The notes under the pieces were generated by a model that was not told the DNA's origin, did not search any database, and worked only from the letters and a program-made list of their open reading frames with translations. From the NCBI GenBank assembly GCA_965371445.1, contig CBDUYN010000003.1:71541-135540 (forward strand): 64,000 nucleotides of DNA. Direction: 5' to 3'. The translations under genes and the position numbers were made by a program. Numbering within the stretch: the stretch's first letter is position 1; each line of letters opens with the position of its first letter. This DNA comes from DASWIG01 sp965371445 (GTDB lineage: Bacteria > Acidobacteriota > Thermoanaerobaculia > Multivoradales > J023). Below are positions 46,164 to 55,708 of the stretch, piece after piece.

Positions 46164-47213
46164 TCAGAGGTCTTTACGCTGGCAGCCCTCGACCCCGGTG
46201 ATGAAGTCGGGTCCGAAAGCCATCGAGGGAGTCTTGAAGCCGGGCTCGACCTCGCCCTGGAGCATCCGTTCGACGATCGCCAGTCCGGTGAGACAGGTCA
46301 GGGTGTAGCCCTCCGGGGTGTAGAGCTGCGAGACGACGCGCTCGCCGGCTTCGTTTTCGGCGATCGCGAGGAGGTTGGCGCGGCCTGCCGCCCGCTGCCT
46401 TTCGCTCGGCCCCTCGGGTTGGCGGTCGATGCCGCGGCGTAGCAGGGCCTGCACCGGAGCCGTTCCCAGGAGCCACCTCGACACCGGACCAAGCCCGGTG
46501 AGCCTCTCCAGTTGCCGCGTGGCCGCGAAGTAGACGGTGACGTCGGGGATCTTCGTCGAGTGATAGGCGGTCGATACGTCGCCCCAGCTGACGGCGAGGC
46601 TGCGGCACGGCCCGTCGCCGTAGTCGAGCTCCAGGGCGAGAGGCTTCCTGAGCTCGACGATCTTGCCGCCACGCCGCACCCGGGTGCCGCGTCCGATGGC
46701 CTCGGCGCCGGTCTTCGCCGTGCCGCGGGACATCGCGTTCATGCCGGAGATGGCGAGCACCAGCGAGGTCGCGTCTTCCAGGCAGCGCTTCACGTGCGCC
46801 GCCAGGCAGTCGCTCGGCACGACGTCGAAGCCGACGCCGGGCATGACCAGGATTCCCCGCTCGCGCGCCTCGGCGTCGCGCCCGGCACAGGCTTCGAAGA
46901 CGTCGATCTCGCCGGTGATGTCGAGGTAGTGGACCCCGGCCTCGAGGCACGCGTCGAGCATCGGCTCCGAAGTCGTGGAAAACGGTCCCGCGGCGTGGAG
47001 GACCACGCGGACGCCGGCCAAGGCGTCGCACAGCGCCCGGGCGTCGCTCAAGGGCACGGCCAGGTGCTCGAACCCGAGAGGCTCAGCCAGCTCTCGAAGC
47101 AACGCCCCGTTACGGCCCGAAAGGAGCGGCGAGAGGCCTCGCTTCGCGGCTTCCCGGGAGAGGAGCCGGCCCGTGTAGCCGGTCGCGCCGTAGATCATGA
47201 AGTCTGTCGCCAT
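46164..47213 (-). CDS. Saccharopine dehydrogenase NADP-binding domain protein (trans-acting enoyl reductase-like)
   Basis: 349 residues. Starts MATDFMIYGATGYTGRLLSR (NADP-binding GATGYTG), then GVRVVLHAAGPFSTTSEPML, GVHYLDITGEIDVFEACAGR and MPGVGFDVVPSDCLAAHV. These are typical of the group that includes mycobacterial trans-acting enoyl reductase and other short-chain saccharopine-dehydrogenase-like oxidoreductases. The substrate is unknown. ATG 47213 has GAGGAG upstream; the longer in-frame open region is antisense to the next gene. Confidence 0.85.
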   Translation of the reverse strand: MATDFMIYGATGYTGRLLSREAAKRGLSPLLSGRNGALLRELAEPLGFEHLAVPLSDARALCDALAGVRVVLHAAGPFSTTSEPMLDACLEAGVHYLDITGEIDVFEACAGRDAEARERGILVMPGVGFDVVPSDCLAAHVKRCLEDATSLVLAISGMNAMSRGTAKTGAEAIGRGTRVRRGGKIVELRKPLALELDYGDGPCRSLAVSWGDVSTAYHSTKIPDVTVYFAATRQLERLTGLGPVSRWLLGTAPVQALLRRGIDRQPEGPSERQRAAGRANLLAIAENEAGERVVSQLYTPEGYTLTCLTGLAIVERMLQGEVEPGFKTPSMAFGPDFITGVEGCQRKDL

Positions 47214-47288
47214 TGAAGCTCCTCGATGGGTTGGTTGAATCGATCGGCAGTCTAACCCAGGGCCCCCGGTGGTGCTAATCTCCTCACA

Positions 47289-48029
47289 ATGGACAAGGAG
47301 AGGCCCCCTGAACCGCACGACGACGCCGAGCGGGTGCTCGACTACCTGCGGCGGATGCGGGACTTCCGTACGGAGCGCCTCGCCGACGCCGACCTTGACC
47401 GTCGCCGCCGCGAGCTGACCCGCTGGCAGTCGGCGCGGCTTGCCCGCAGCCATGCCGACCTCCTGTACCATCGGCGTTCAGGAGGCGCCATACGTTTTTT
47501 CTTGACCCATTTGTACGCGCCCAAGGACTTCACCCGGCGCGGCGAGGACCTGGAGCGGATCGCACCGCTCCTGGTCAAGATCATGCCGCCGCGCTCGATC
47601 CGCACGGTGGCCCTGTCGCTGGAGATGAACGTGGTGACCGAGGAGGTCGACCGGACGCTGCTCGACGAGCTTGCCGGGCTCGGCGCCGAGGCCGCCGAGC
47701 TGACCGACGACGTTTACTTCGAGGCCTACCGGCGCTCGGACGACCGTCCGCGGCGCGAGCGCCAGGTCGAGCTGCTGGGGGTGGTCGGCAACACGCTCGA
47801 CGGCGTCGTCCACACGCCGGGCGCCTACACCGCGCTGCGGCTTGCCGGGCCGCCGGCCCGCCTGGCGGGGCTCGGCGAGCTCCAGGACCTCCTGGAGCAG
47901 GGCTTTCAGGCTTTCAAGCGCATCGAGGGTGCCAGCGGTTTTCTAGACACGATCGTGCGGCGCGAAAAGGAAATCCTGCACCGTATCTACGACCGTCATC
48001 CGCGTCCCTTCGAGATCGAAGGCCTGTGA
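47289..48029 (+). CDS. Conserved hypothetical helical protein
   Basis: 246 residues, almost all helix. The segment AIRFFLTHLYAPKDFTRRGEDLERI resembles a FFLxxLYGPKDFxxR block that I recall from uncharacterised proteobacterial proteins. The C-terminus has FLDTIVRREKEILHRIYD. No signal peptide or catalytic motif. It may share its region with the following ECF sigma gene, 57 bases on. Confidence 0.7.
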   Translation: MDKERPPEPHDDAERVLDYLRRMRDFRTERLADADLDRRRRELTRWQSARLARSHADLLYHRRSGGAIRFFLTHLYAPKDFTRRGEDLERIAPLLVKIMPPRSIRTVALSLEMNVVTEEVDRTLLDELAGLGAEAAELTDDVYFEAYRRSDDRPRRERQVELLGVVGNTLDGVVHTPGAYTALRLAGPPARLAGLGELQDLLEQGFQAFKRIEGASGFLDTIVRREKEILHRIYDRHPRPFEIEGL

Positions 48030-48086
48030 CACGGCCGGCTTGGACCGCTGTGGTAGAGTCTTCGCAGATCCAAGGAGCCAAGCGCG

Positions 48087-48656
48087 ATGACGGCAAGCGG
48101 AAAGGGTGAGGTCACCGAGCTTCTGAAACGCTGGAGCGTCGGCGAAAACGAAGCTCAGGGGCCACTGCTCGACCTCGTCTACGACGAGCTTCGCCGCCTC
48201 GCGAAGCGCTATCTGAACCGCGAGCGGCGCGGCCACCTCCTGGAGACGAAGGCTCTCGTCCACGAGGCCTATCTGCGGCTGGTCGACCAGGATCGGGTCG
48301 AGTGGGCGAACCGCTCTCACTTCTACGCCGTGGCCTCGCAGACCATGCGCCGCATCCTGGTGGATCACGCGCGCCGGCGCAGCCACCAGAAGCGAGGCGG
48401 CGACGCCGAGCGGGTGTCGCTCGAAGAGGCGCTCCTCGTCGTTGACGAGATCCCGACGGACCTGGTGGCTTTGGACGACGCGCTCCACGCCCTCGCCGAG
48501 ACCGATCCGGAGAAGAGCCGGCTCGTCGAGATGCGCTTCTTCGGCGGCCTTTCCCATGGCGAGATCGCCGAGGTCATGGAAGTTTCGATCTCGACCGTCG
48601 ACCGTCACTGGCGCCTGGCGAAGGCCTGGCTCTATCAGGCCCTACGTAGTGACTGA
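48087..48656 (+). CDS. ECF-type RNA polymerase sigma factor
   Basis: 189 residues. Region 2 (LLDLVYDELRRLAKRYLNRE; TKALVHEAYLRLVDQ; HFYAVASQTMRRILVDHARR) and region 4 (RLVEMRFFGGLSHGEIAEVM, SISTVDRHWRLAKAWL) belong to the ECF group common in Acidobacteria and Planctomycetes (TIGR02999-like). These sigma factors are often encoded next to Ser/Thr kinases rather than anti-sigma factors. Here the kinase gene is adjacent but convergent. Its targets are unknown. Confidence 0.92.
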   Translation: MTASGKGEVTELLKRWSVGENEAQGPLLDLVYDELRRLAKRYLNRERRGHLLETKALVHEAYLRLVDQDRVEWANRSHFYAVASQTMRRILVDHARRRSHQKRGGDAERVSLEEALLVVDEIPTDLVALDDALHALAETDPEKSRLVEMRFFGGLSHGEIAEVMEVSISTVDRHWRLAKAWLYQALRSD

Positions 48657-48665
48657 AGCGCCGGC

Positions 48666-51600
48666 TCACGGAGTCTGGCCGGCATCGAGGACCTTACGGG
48701 CCCTGGCGGCGATCAGGGAAAACCCCCTTTTGTCGGCGTCGGCGGCGAGGGCCTCAAGGCGGGTGCGGCCTTCGACGGCCTCGCCGGCCGCGAGGGCCAT
48801 CCCGCCCAGGGCGAGGCGGGCTTGGAGGACGAGCTCTCCGAAGCCCGACGCCTGCGCTTGCGCCAGGACCTCTTCGAGCCTCGCGACGTCGGCCTCCCCG
48901 ACGGCTGAGCGCAGCCGTACCTCGACGATTCCCAGCTGCAGGCGGAGCTCCGGGTAGTTGCTGGCCGCCGCGAGCCCGCCGGCGCGGGTCAGGGCGGCCC
49001 GGGCCGCCTCGAGGCGTCCTCGGCGCAGGAGAGCCTGGCCGAGGACGACAAGAGCCTTGAGCTCCTTGTCGGGAGACTTGAGCTCGGCGAGCTCCTCGGC
49101 CGCCTGGCGAGCGAGGGACTCGGCCTCGACGATGCGGTCCGACGCGAACGCCACCTCGGCCAGGGCGAGCCGCGACTCCGGGACGTTGTGCATCTCGCCC
49201 AGCTCACGGCGCAAGGCCAGGGCGGCCGTGAAGCGTCCGCGGGCCTCCTGGAGCTTGCCGCGAGCCAGGGCGACGTACCCCAGACCCGAGATCACCACCG
49301 CCCGTACCGTGGTGTCGTCGACCTCGAGCGCCGACGCTTCCTCGTAGCGTTGCTCGGCCGCGGCAAGCTCACCCCGCATGTGGTGCAAAGCGCCGAGATT
49401 GGCCAGCTGCCGCGCCACCCGCGGCAGATCCCCCTCTTCTCGGGCAAGCCGGAGCGACTCCTCGTACGTCACGAGGGCCTCGTCAAGCCGACCCAGACCG
49501 CGCAGGACGCCCGCCAGGTTGTGATGGATGTCCACGAGGAGCTGGCGGTCGTCGAACGCTTCCGCCCGGGTTTGCGCCTCCTCGTAGCGAGCCCGGGCCG
49601 CCTCAAGCCGGTCGAGCTCCTCCATGGTCGAGCCGAGGTTGTAGAGGTACCAGGCCAGGAGCCAGTGGTCGATTTCCCGGGCGGCGTCGATGGCCTGGCT
49701 GAAGTGATCCGCGGCCTCCTGGAGAGAGCCGTCCCCGAAGGCGACGAGCCCAAGGCGGGAATAGAGCCTCATGAGGGCCGTGGGATGGTCGATGCGCAGG
49801 TAGCTCTGGCGGACCTCCTCGTAGATCTCCTTGGCCTCCTGCTCCCGGCCGCTGCGGCCGGCGGCCATCGCCAGCTGAAGGCGCGAGTGTGCGAGGCTGA
49901 CCTCGTCGCCGAGCTCCTCGGCAAGAACGCCGCCGATCCGGGCCGCAGCGGAGGCCTCTTCGAGGTCTCCGACGAGCCGCCAGGCCTCGGCCAGTGCAAG
50001 ATGGATCCGGACCGTGAGCCAGGGCAGCTCGGAGCTCCCGGCCAGACCTCGCCCCGCCGCCGACCGGAGCCGTTCGGGATCGCCAAGCGCCCCAGCGATC
50101 CGGATCTCCTCCAGCTCGATTCGCGGATCCCCAGGCAGCGGCGGCCGGATCTCGTCGAGGACGGCGAAGGCCTGCTCGACCTCGCCGGTCCGGCGTAGGA
50201 CCGACGCGAGGCACAGGCCCGTCTCCAGGTCCGGGTCCTCGTCGTAGAGGGTCCGATACAGCTCGACCGCCGGCTCCAAGGAGGCCTGCCCTCTTGGCAT
50301 CGTTTCGTGGTAGAAGGCCCCGACTCGCAGGAGCTCCGGGCGCGGCAGGCCGACGCGCAGCTCATAAGCTCGCGTCGCCTCCGATCGTGCCGCGGCCTCG
50401 TAGCCATCTTCGAGCCAGGCCTCGCCCAGCGCCCGATGGACGAGGGGCAGGTCCGGCTCGAGAGCCGCAGCGTCGCCGAGGAGCTGCCGGGCCGCCGGCG
50501 CCTCAAGACGACGCAGGCGCCGAAGACCTTCGTCGAAGAGCCGCGCCGCCTCTTCGCCCTGCGGCCGGAGGGAGACGACGCCGGGCTCTTCCGGGGGGCG
50601 AAGCGTCTCGTAGAGGCTCCAAGCGCCCGCCGCCAGGAAGAGCACCAGGAGCGCCGCCACCCAGGGCTGACGGGACGGGCGCGTCGCTCGCCGATCCTCC
50701 AGCGCGAGGACGAGCTCGAGGCCTGTCGCGAAGCGCCGCACGGGGCGGCGGCGCAGGGAGCGCCGGATCACCCCCGCCCATTTCGGATCGAGCTGCGCCA
50801 CGAGCTTCTCCGGCGCCGGCGCCGGCCGGACCAGCCGCTGGAAGGGGTCCTCGTCCTCGGCGAAGGGGAGCTGGCCCGTAGCCATCTCGTACATGACGAT
50901 GCCAAGCGCGTAGACGTCGGTCGCCGGGGTGATCTCCTCGCCCAGGAGCTGCTCCGGCGCCATGTAGGCCGGGGTCCCCATGAGGGTACCGATGTCGGTG
51001 GCCGCCGCGTCGGTTGGGTCGCCGCCCCCAGTGCCGGGACCGATCGGGGTGGCCGTCTGGAGGCGGGCCAGGCCGAAGTCGGTCACCACGGCCCGAACCC
51101 CGCGCTCCGCATTCACCAAGAACACGTTGGAGCTCTTCAAGTCGCGGTGGACGACCGCGGCCTGGTGCGCCGCGGCGAGGCCCTCGGCGACCTGGCGCAA
51201 GATCGGCAGGGCCTCGGCGGCCGTCATCGGGCCCTGGCGCCGAATCCGTTGGCGCAGCGTCTCGCCCCGGAGCAGCTCCATGGTGAGGAAGGTGACCTTC
51301 TGCGTCGCCTCGAAGTCCGAACGATCGAGGGCGTGGTGGAAGATGTCGTAGGAACGGCAGATCGACGGATGAGTCACCTGTCGGGCGAGATGGACCTCTC
51401 GGCGGAAGCGCTCCATGACCGTCGGGTCGTCGGCCAGCTGCCGCAGGATGGTCTTGAGCGCCAGGCGTCCACCGAGCTCCAGGTCCTCGGCCTCGTAGAC
51501 CTCTCCCATCCCTCCGGCGGCGAGGAAGCGCACCACCCGGAAACGTCCGCTCAGAACCTCTCCCGGGGTCAAGGAGAAGTCGGACGGCAGAGGCGCCGGT

Positions 51601-51872
51601 GCCGGTGCCAGCTCCGTCGCCAGCAACAGGGTCTTCGCGGTGTCGGTGTCAGATTCAGAGCCGTCCTGAGGTGGAGGTCCCACGGCGGGCGTCTCGAGGA
51701 ACTCGTCGGCCTCGGCGTCGGCATCGACGAGGTTGTCGACCTCGAGGCGCAGGACGGCGTCGCTGCCGCAGGCCTCGGCGAGAAAGGCTTCCCGCCGCGA
51801 CCGCGGCAGCTCCACCGCGGCCTGAAAGACCTCTTCGATGCGTTTCCAACGTTGGGGGTCCGGAGGCTTCAC
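48666..51872 (-). CDS. Membrane Ser/Thr protein kinase with long TPR domain
   Basis: 1068 residues. After an N-terminal ~100-residue segment (RWKRIEEVFQAAVELP, typical of acidobacterial kinases) the Hanks-type kinase runs ~120-380: FLAAGGMGEVYEAEDLELGG, RLALKTI, VVHRDLKSSNVFLV, VTDFGLAR and MGTPAYMAPEQLLGE. A single membrane helix (VAALLVLFLAAGAWSLYETL) at ~405 puts the C-terminal ~650 residues outside the cytoplasm. They form a TPR solenoid (LVAFGDGSLQEAADHFSQAI; ALVTYEESLRLAREEGDLPR). It probably senses an extracytoplasmic partner. All catalytic residues are present. Confidence 0.93.
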   Translation of the reverse strand: MKPPDPQRWKRIEEVFQAAVELPRSRREAFLAEACGSDAVLRLEVDNLVDADAEADEFLETPAVGPPPQDGSESDTDTAKTLLLATELAPAPAPLPSDFSLTPGEVLSGRFRVVRFLAAGGMGEVYEAEDLELGGRLALKTILRQLADDPTVMERFRREVHLARQVTHPSICRSYDIFHHALDRSDFEATQKVTFLTMELLRGETLRQRIRRQGPMTAAEALPILRQVAEGLAAAHQAAVVHRDLKSSNVFLVNAERGVRAVVTDFGLARLQTATPIGPGTGGGDPTDAAATDIGTLMGTPAYMAPEQLLGEEITPATDVYALGIVMYEMATGQLPFAEDEDPFQRLVRPAPAPEKLVAQLDPKWAGVIRRSLRRRPVRRFATGLELVLALEDRRATRPSRQPWVAALLVLFLAAGAWSLYETLRPPEEPGVVSLRPQGEEAARLFDEGLRRLRRLEAPAARQLLGDAAALEPDLPLVHRALGEAWLEDGYEAAARSEATRAYELRVGLPRPELLRVGAFYHETMPRGQASLEPAVELYRTLYDEDPDLETGLCLASVLRRTGEVEQAFAVLDEIRPPLPGDPRIELEEIRIAGALGDPERLRSAAGRGLAGSSELPWLTVRIHLALAEAWRLVGDLEEASAAARIGGVLAEELGDEVSLAHSRLQLAMAAGRSGREQEAKEIYEEVRQSYLRIDHPTALMRLYSRLGLVAFGDGSLQEAADHFSQAIDAAREIDHWLLAWYLYNLGSTMEELDRLEAARARYEEAQTRAEAFDDRQLLVDIHHNLAGVLRGLGRLDEALVTYEESLRLAREEGDLPRVARQLANLGALHHMRGELAAAEQRYEEASALEVDDTTVRAVVISGLGYVALARGKLQEARGRFTAALALRRELGEMHNVPESRLALAEVAFASDRIVEAESLARQAAEELAELKSPDKELKALVVLGQALLRRGRLEAARAALTRAGGLAAASNYPELRLQLGIVEVRLRSAVGEADVARLEEVLAQAQASGFGELVLQARLALGGMALAAGEAVEGRTRLEALAADADKRGFSLIAARARKVLDAGQTP

Positions 51873-52327
51873 CGCGACGCTTTCCGACAGGACCGAGGAG
51901 AAGACCTCGGTCGCGGCAGTCTAGCATCCGCGAGCCTCGGGTCGGGCGCCGGGGAGGCCGGCTAGAGGCGGGGGGAGCAAAAAGGCTTTAACGAGGCGGC
52001 TCCCTCACCCATTGAGGGCCGGGTGCCGCCTCCGGGAAAGGCACGGTCGTGCCTGTACATCAGCCACCCGGCGGCTCTTTCGGCGGCTCGGGCTCGGCGG
52101 GCGCCGAAGAGGGTGCGGCGAAGGGGAGGACTCTTTCGTCGGTGCGTCCGTGGTTCATGGGATGTCTCCTTCCGGGGTCGTAAGCAGGGGTTCTCTTCCG
52201 TGTGGGTCTCGATCGACCTCGCTTCGAAGCGGCATTTCGGCCGTGTCTATAATGTCTACGCGAAAAAACGGCCTGAAATCTGTCACCGCGGTCGAAGAAA
52301 TTCGCTTATGCGCTTATGCGTCTGTCT
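51873..52327. other. Intergenic region with a small reading frame
   Basis: Besides the short minus-strand frame at 52060-52158, no gene is visible. A TATAAT hexamer lies on the plus strand near 52249 but has no gene downstream on that strand. Confidence 0.4.
52060..52158 (-). CDS. Possible 32-residue Pro-rich small protein
   Basis: ATG 52158 is preceded by AAGGAGACATCCC, a strong ribosome site. The product (MNHGRTDERVLPFAAPSSAP, then a Pro/Glu-rich end) stops at 52060. It lies upstream of the kinase gene on the same strand. No family recognised; the ribosome site is the main support. Confidence 0.35.
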   Translation of the reverse strand: MNHGRTDERVLPFAAPSSAPAEPEPPKEPPGG

Positions 52328-55300
52328 CTATGGCACCGACCAGGCCGTCGTGTCGCCGCTTTCGAAGCCGTCGCGGAAGATGAAAACGCAGTCGCCGGCC
52401 CCGACATCGGGGACCTGGAACGAGAAGTCGGTCACCGTCACTTCGTCGAAGTAGAAACCGCGTTCCGCGAGCTCCGGATCGGTGCTGTAGACAACCTCGA
52501 GCCGGACGCCCTGGCCGGCGAGGCTCGGGGAGCCCAGGGCCGCCGCGCTCCAGGTGCTCTCGCCCCAGGTCGCCTCCGTCTCGGCCCAACCCTCCTCTGG
52601 CTCGTTGCAGCCCGAATAGTTGCCGGGGCCACTGCTGTCGGCGTTGTAGAGACGTCCGCCGTCGGGGAAGATCGCCGTACGAACGCCAGTTCCGTCGACG
52701 ATACCGACGTTTGCCCGGTCATACCAGGTGCCGCTGGAGAGGGGCTCGATCTCGTAGTTGCTCGCGAGCGACAGGGTGGAGGACGCCTGAAGCACCATCA
52801 CCGGCGAGCGGATCTTGTCGCACTGGTTGTCGAGGGAATCCGAGGAGGCCAGAAAATAGCTGGATCCCGACGCCCCAGTCCCGAGAGTGCGGTCGAAGGT
52901 CCCTTGGAGCGTCTCCCAGCCTTCGAGGCCGGCCTCGAAGTAGAAGGTCTTCGTCGCGAAGGCCTGGAGATCGCTTTCGACGTCGCCGATCCGCAGGGTG
53001 GTGAAGCGGCTCAGGCCACCGAGCTCGTCGCCACTCAAGCCGATGCGAAACTCCAGGGTGTCACCGAACGCGAGACCTGCCGCCGTGAAGCTGAAGCTCC
53101 CCTGGCGGTTGTCGCACTCAGCGAGGCTTGCCCCAAGCGACGGCACAAGGGAAATCGAGGCGTTGATTGCCGGATGGCTCGTCGACTCGACGCTGGTGAG
53201 CGTCGGGTTGGTCAACAGGGTGCCGAGGTTCGTGACGTCAAAAGTCAGGGTGGCCGTTTCGCAGTTGTCGAGAAAGGCGTCGCCATCGCCGCTCGCAAAG
53301 CTGAGCGCCGCGGAGGAGGCATCGATTTCCGGATGGCCGCCAGCGGTCGGAGTGATGCTCAGACAGCTCGACGCCGGACCCAGGCAGGTGTTTGCGGCGC
53401 TCCCCTCGCCTGGAATGACGACGTAGGAGTACTCGCGTCCGTTCTGGAGAGCCTCGTCGACGACCTCCAATTCACTCGTCGTCGCGACGAGCTCCTTGCC
53501 GAAGTCACAGCCGTGGACGCCGTCGGTCCTGTAGACGCTGTACCAGTCGGCTCCGGCGACCGGGTCCCAGGTCAACAAGGCGCCCCGATCGAGGGACGTG
53601 ACCACCACCGCAGGTGCCGTCAACGTACCACCGCAAGGCGTATTCTGGACGGTGGGCGTCGGACAAGCGATGCCGTGGCGGTGAAAGGTGTTGAAGATCG
53701 CCGCCATATGCGGCGTCCCGTTCGTGAGGTCGCCGTCGTCGTCGTCGGCCGCCAGGTAGTTGAGGTAGCCGCCGTCGGCGTTGCAGCCGTCACCGCCGAC
53801 GCCGTCGACGCAGCTGTACCAGTCGCCGACCAGGCCGGCTCCGGTGTAGGTCAGTCGAGTCGCCACCTCGCGGGCCGTCGCCAGGTCCAGGCTGAACGGC
53901 GGCGCCAGGAGGTCCCAATGCCAGAGATCCCAGACCGCTTCGGCGTAGACCGCCCCCTCGCAGTGGACGCTGCCCCCACAGGGCGCTGAGCCGCCACCGC
54001 AGTTGGCGTCGATCCAGGCGAGATCGTGGGGCAGGCCCGACGACCGATTCGCCCAGTCGATGTCGCGCACCCCGTCGCAGGTCGTGCACGGATCGCCATA
54101 GCCGCCACAATTCGATCCCAATCGGAAATTACGGCCGATGCAAGACGTGTTGAGCCGTAATGACGCGTAAACGTCGGCGATGCCCTCGCCGGGATTCGAG
54201 ACGCCGGGCGCGGCGTCGTTCGCGTCCATGCCGTGGCCCCACTCGTGGTCGAAGACGCCAGCGATCTCGCCCGTGTTCGTGCAGCCGCCGCCGGAACGGT
54301 AGAAGTTCACGGTACCGCTCCAGTTGGCGTTGCACGTGCTCTCGATGTTCATGTTGGCCGTCAGCGGGCCCTGAAGCCAGGCGTTCGCCGGCAGATGGCT
54401 CGCGGCCTGCGCACGGATGCGGTTGAGCTCGAAGTAGCCGCTGCGCGACGCGTGGGTGTTGCCCGCCGAGGCGCCGACGGGGACCTCGCAGTCGATACCG
54501 CCGCTTGTCCCCAGGTCGAGGGTCGCGCCGGCGGTGCTCTCGGAAAGCGCGCCGCACAGGTCGTTCATACGCAGGTAAGTCCCGTTGAGCTCGGTCGTGA
54601 CCGTCGCGTCGGCGCAGACGAGGAGGTTGCCCCCGCCATCGGTGTAGAGCTTCTCGCCGCCGACGTCGAGCTCGGCATAGGGCATGGGCCAACCGGCCTG
54701 CTCGGTACCGTCGTCGCCGGCGCCGTCGTTCGAGACGGGGTAGACGCCGCCGGTCACCTGGCGTGCCGTCGCGGCGTAGTGGCGCGTGTCCTCGAAGGCG
54801 AGGAGCTCGCCCGTCGTGGCGTCGACGAGCGCCTCCCAGAAGCTGAGCTCGCCGTCGCCGCCGGGGCGCAGCATCCAGACGAGACGCAGCTCCAGTCCCG
54901 TTCCCGGCACGAGGCGCCGCGGGTCGGCACCCAACGCGAGCGGTACGTAGACGAGGCGAGGCTTGCGAAAGCCCTCGTCGAGGACGAGGGGCGCGAGGTG
55001 CTCCCGAAGCGTCGAGGCGGCGGCAGCGAGGGAGACGGAAGGTTGCGACGGCGTGCGCCGGTCGCCCCAGTCGCGGGTGCCGAGCAACACGAGGTTCCCA
55101 TGGCGGATCACGGCGGTGACGTAGCTGCGCAGCACCGGGACGCCGTCGATCCTCCGCGCGGCGTGGATTTGGACGAGGGCGCCGTCCTCGTGGACGGTGA
55201 CGTGGCCCGGACGGCTCAGCTCACCGACGTCGATGCCGAGGGCGTCGCGGCGTGCCTCCAGGTAGGCGGTAAAAGCGTCCCAGGCGCGGCGGCGAATCGG

Positions 55301-55672
55301 GACGACGGACGCCGGGTCGCCGGACGCCGGGTCGCCGGCCGCCGGGTCCTGGCGGCGCAGCTCGTTGCGGCCGGAGCCGGGGAGGAGCGGATGGGCCAGG
55401 AAGAGCGTTCCCCAGCGTCCGGTGCGCCGGTCGAGAAAAGCCCGCTCGGGGCCGATCCCGAGGGCGCCGAGCGACGCCGTCAAAACGGCGGAACGCGCGG
55501 CGAGCGTACCGTTCTCCACCAGCGCCTCGCCCGCCGGCTGGTAGACGTTTCCGATCCGCAGCCGGGGATCGCGGAGCTCCTTGGCCCTCAGAAGCTCCGC
55601 CCGTTCAGGCTCCACGAGCCCCGCGATCGGCAGGGTCGAGAGAAGCAGGACGAGGGCGAGCAAGATTCGCAT
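52328..55672 (-). CDS. Secreted zinc metallopeptidase (M36/M4-like) with C-terminal FESGD tail
   Basis: 1114 residues with a signal peptide (ILLALVLLLSTLPIAGLV). A propeptide-like N-terminal third (VHEDGALVQIHAARRIDGVP) is followed by the peptidase core with VFDHEWGHGMD (HExxH) and GEGIADVYASL (third zinc ligand region) around residues 475-505. Many Cys suggest disulfides. The C-terminal part has beta-sandwich domains, a fibronectin-like segment (ALLTWDPVAGADWYSVYRTD), and ends CVFIFRDGFESGDTTAWSVP. I read the last block as a C-terminal secretion or sorting tag seen in secreted proteins of some Acidobacteria and Xanthomonadales. It follows the REC-kinase gene after 36 bases. Confidence 0.88.
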   Translation of the reverse strand: MRILLALVLLLSTLPIAGLVEPERAELLRAKELRDPRLRIGNVYQPAGEALVENGTLAARSAVLTASLGALGIGPERAFLDRRTGRWGTLFLAHPLLPGSGRNELRRQDPAAGDPASGDPASVVPIRRRAWDAFTAYLEARRDALGIDVGELSRPGHVTVHEDGALVQIHAARRIDGVPVLRSYVTAVIRHGNLVLLGTRDWGDRRTPSQPSVSLAAAASTLREHLAPLVLDEGFRKPRLVYVPLALGADPRRLVPGTGLELRLVWMLRPGGDGELSFWEALVDATTGELLAFEDTRHYAATARQVTGGVYPVSNDGAGDDGTEQAGWPMPYAELDVGGEKLYTDGGGNLLVCADATVTTELNGTYLRMNDLCGALSESTAGATLDLGTSGGIDCEVPVGASAGNTHASRSGYFELNRIRAQAASHLPANAWLQGPLTANMNIESTCNANWSGTVNFYRSGGGCTNTGEIAGVFDHEWGHGMDANDAAPGVSNPGEGIADVYASLRLNTSCIGRNFRLGSNCGGYGDPCTTCDGVRDIDWANRSSGLPHDLAWIDANCGGGSAPCGGSVHCEGAVYAEAVWDLWHWDLLAPPFSLDLATAREVATRLTYTGAGLVGDWYSCVDGVGGDGCNADGGYLNYLAADDDDGDLTNGTPHMAAIFNTFHRHGIACPTPTVQNTPCGGTLTAPAVVVTSLDRGALLTWDPVAGADWYSVYRTDGVHGCDFGKELVATTSELEVVDEALQNGREYSYVVIPGEGSAANTCLGPASSCLSITPTAGGHPEIDASSAALSFASGDGDAFLDNCETATLTFDVTNLGTLLTNPTLTSVESTSHPAINASISLVPSLGASLAECDNRQGSFSFTAAGLAFGDTLEFRIGLSGDELGGLSRFTTLRIGDVESDLQAFATKTFYFEAGLEGWETLQGTFDRTLGTGASGSSYFLASSDSLDNQCDKIRSPVMVLQASSTLSLASNYEIEPLSSGTWYDRANVGIVDGTGVRTAIFPDGGRLYNADSSGPGNYSGCNEPEEGWAETEATWGESTWSAAALGSPSLAGQGVRLEVVYSTDPELAERGFYFDEVTVTDFSFQVPDVGAGDCVFIFRDGFESGDTTAWSVP

Positions 55673-55708
55673 GGCGCGGGCGCGTCGCAGGAGTAGCTCC
55701 TCCTCGGG

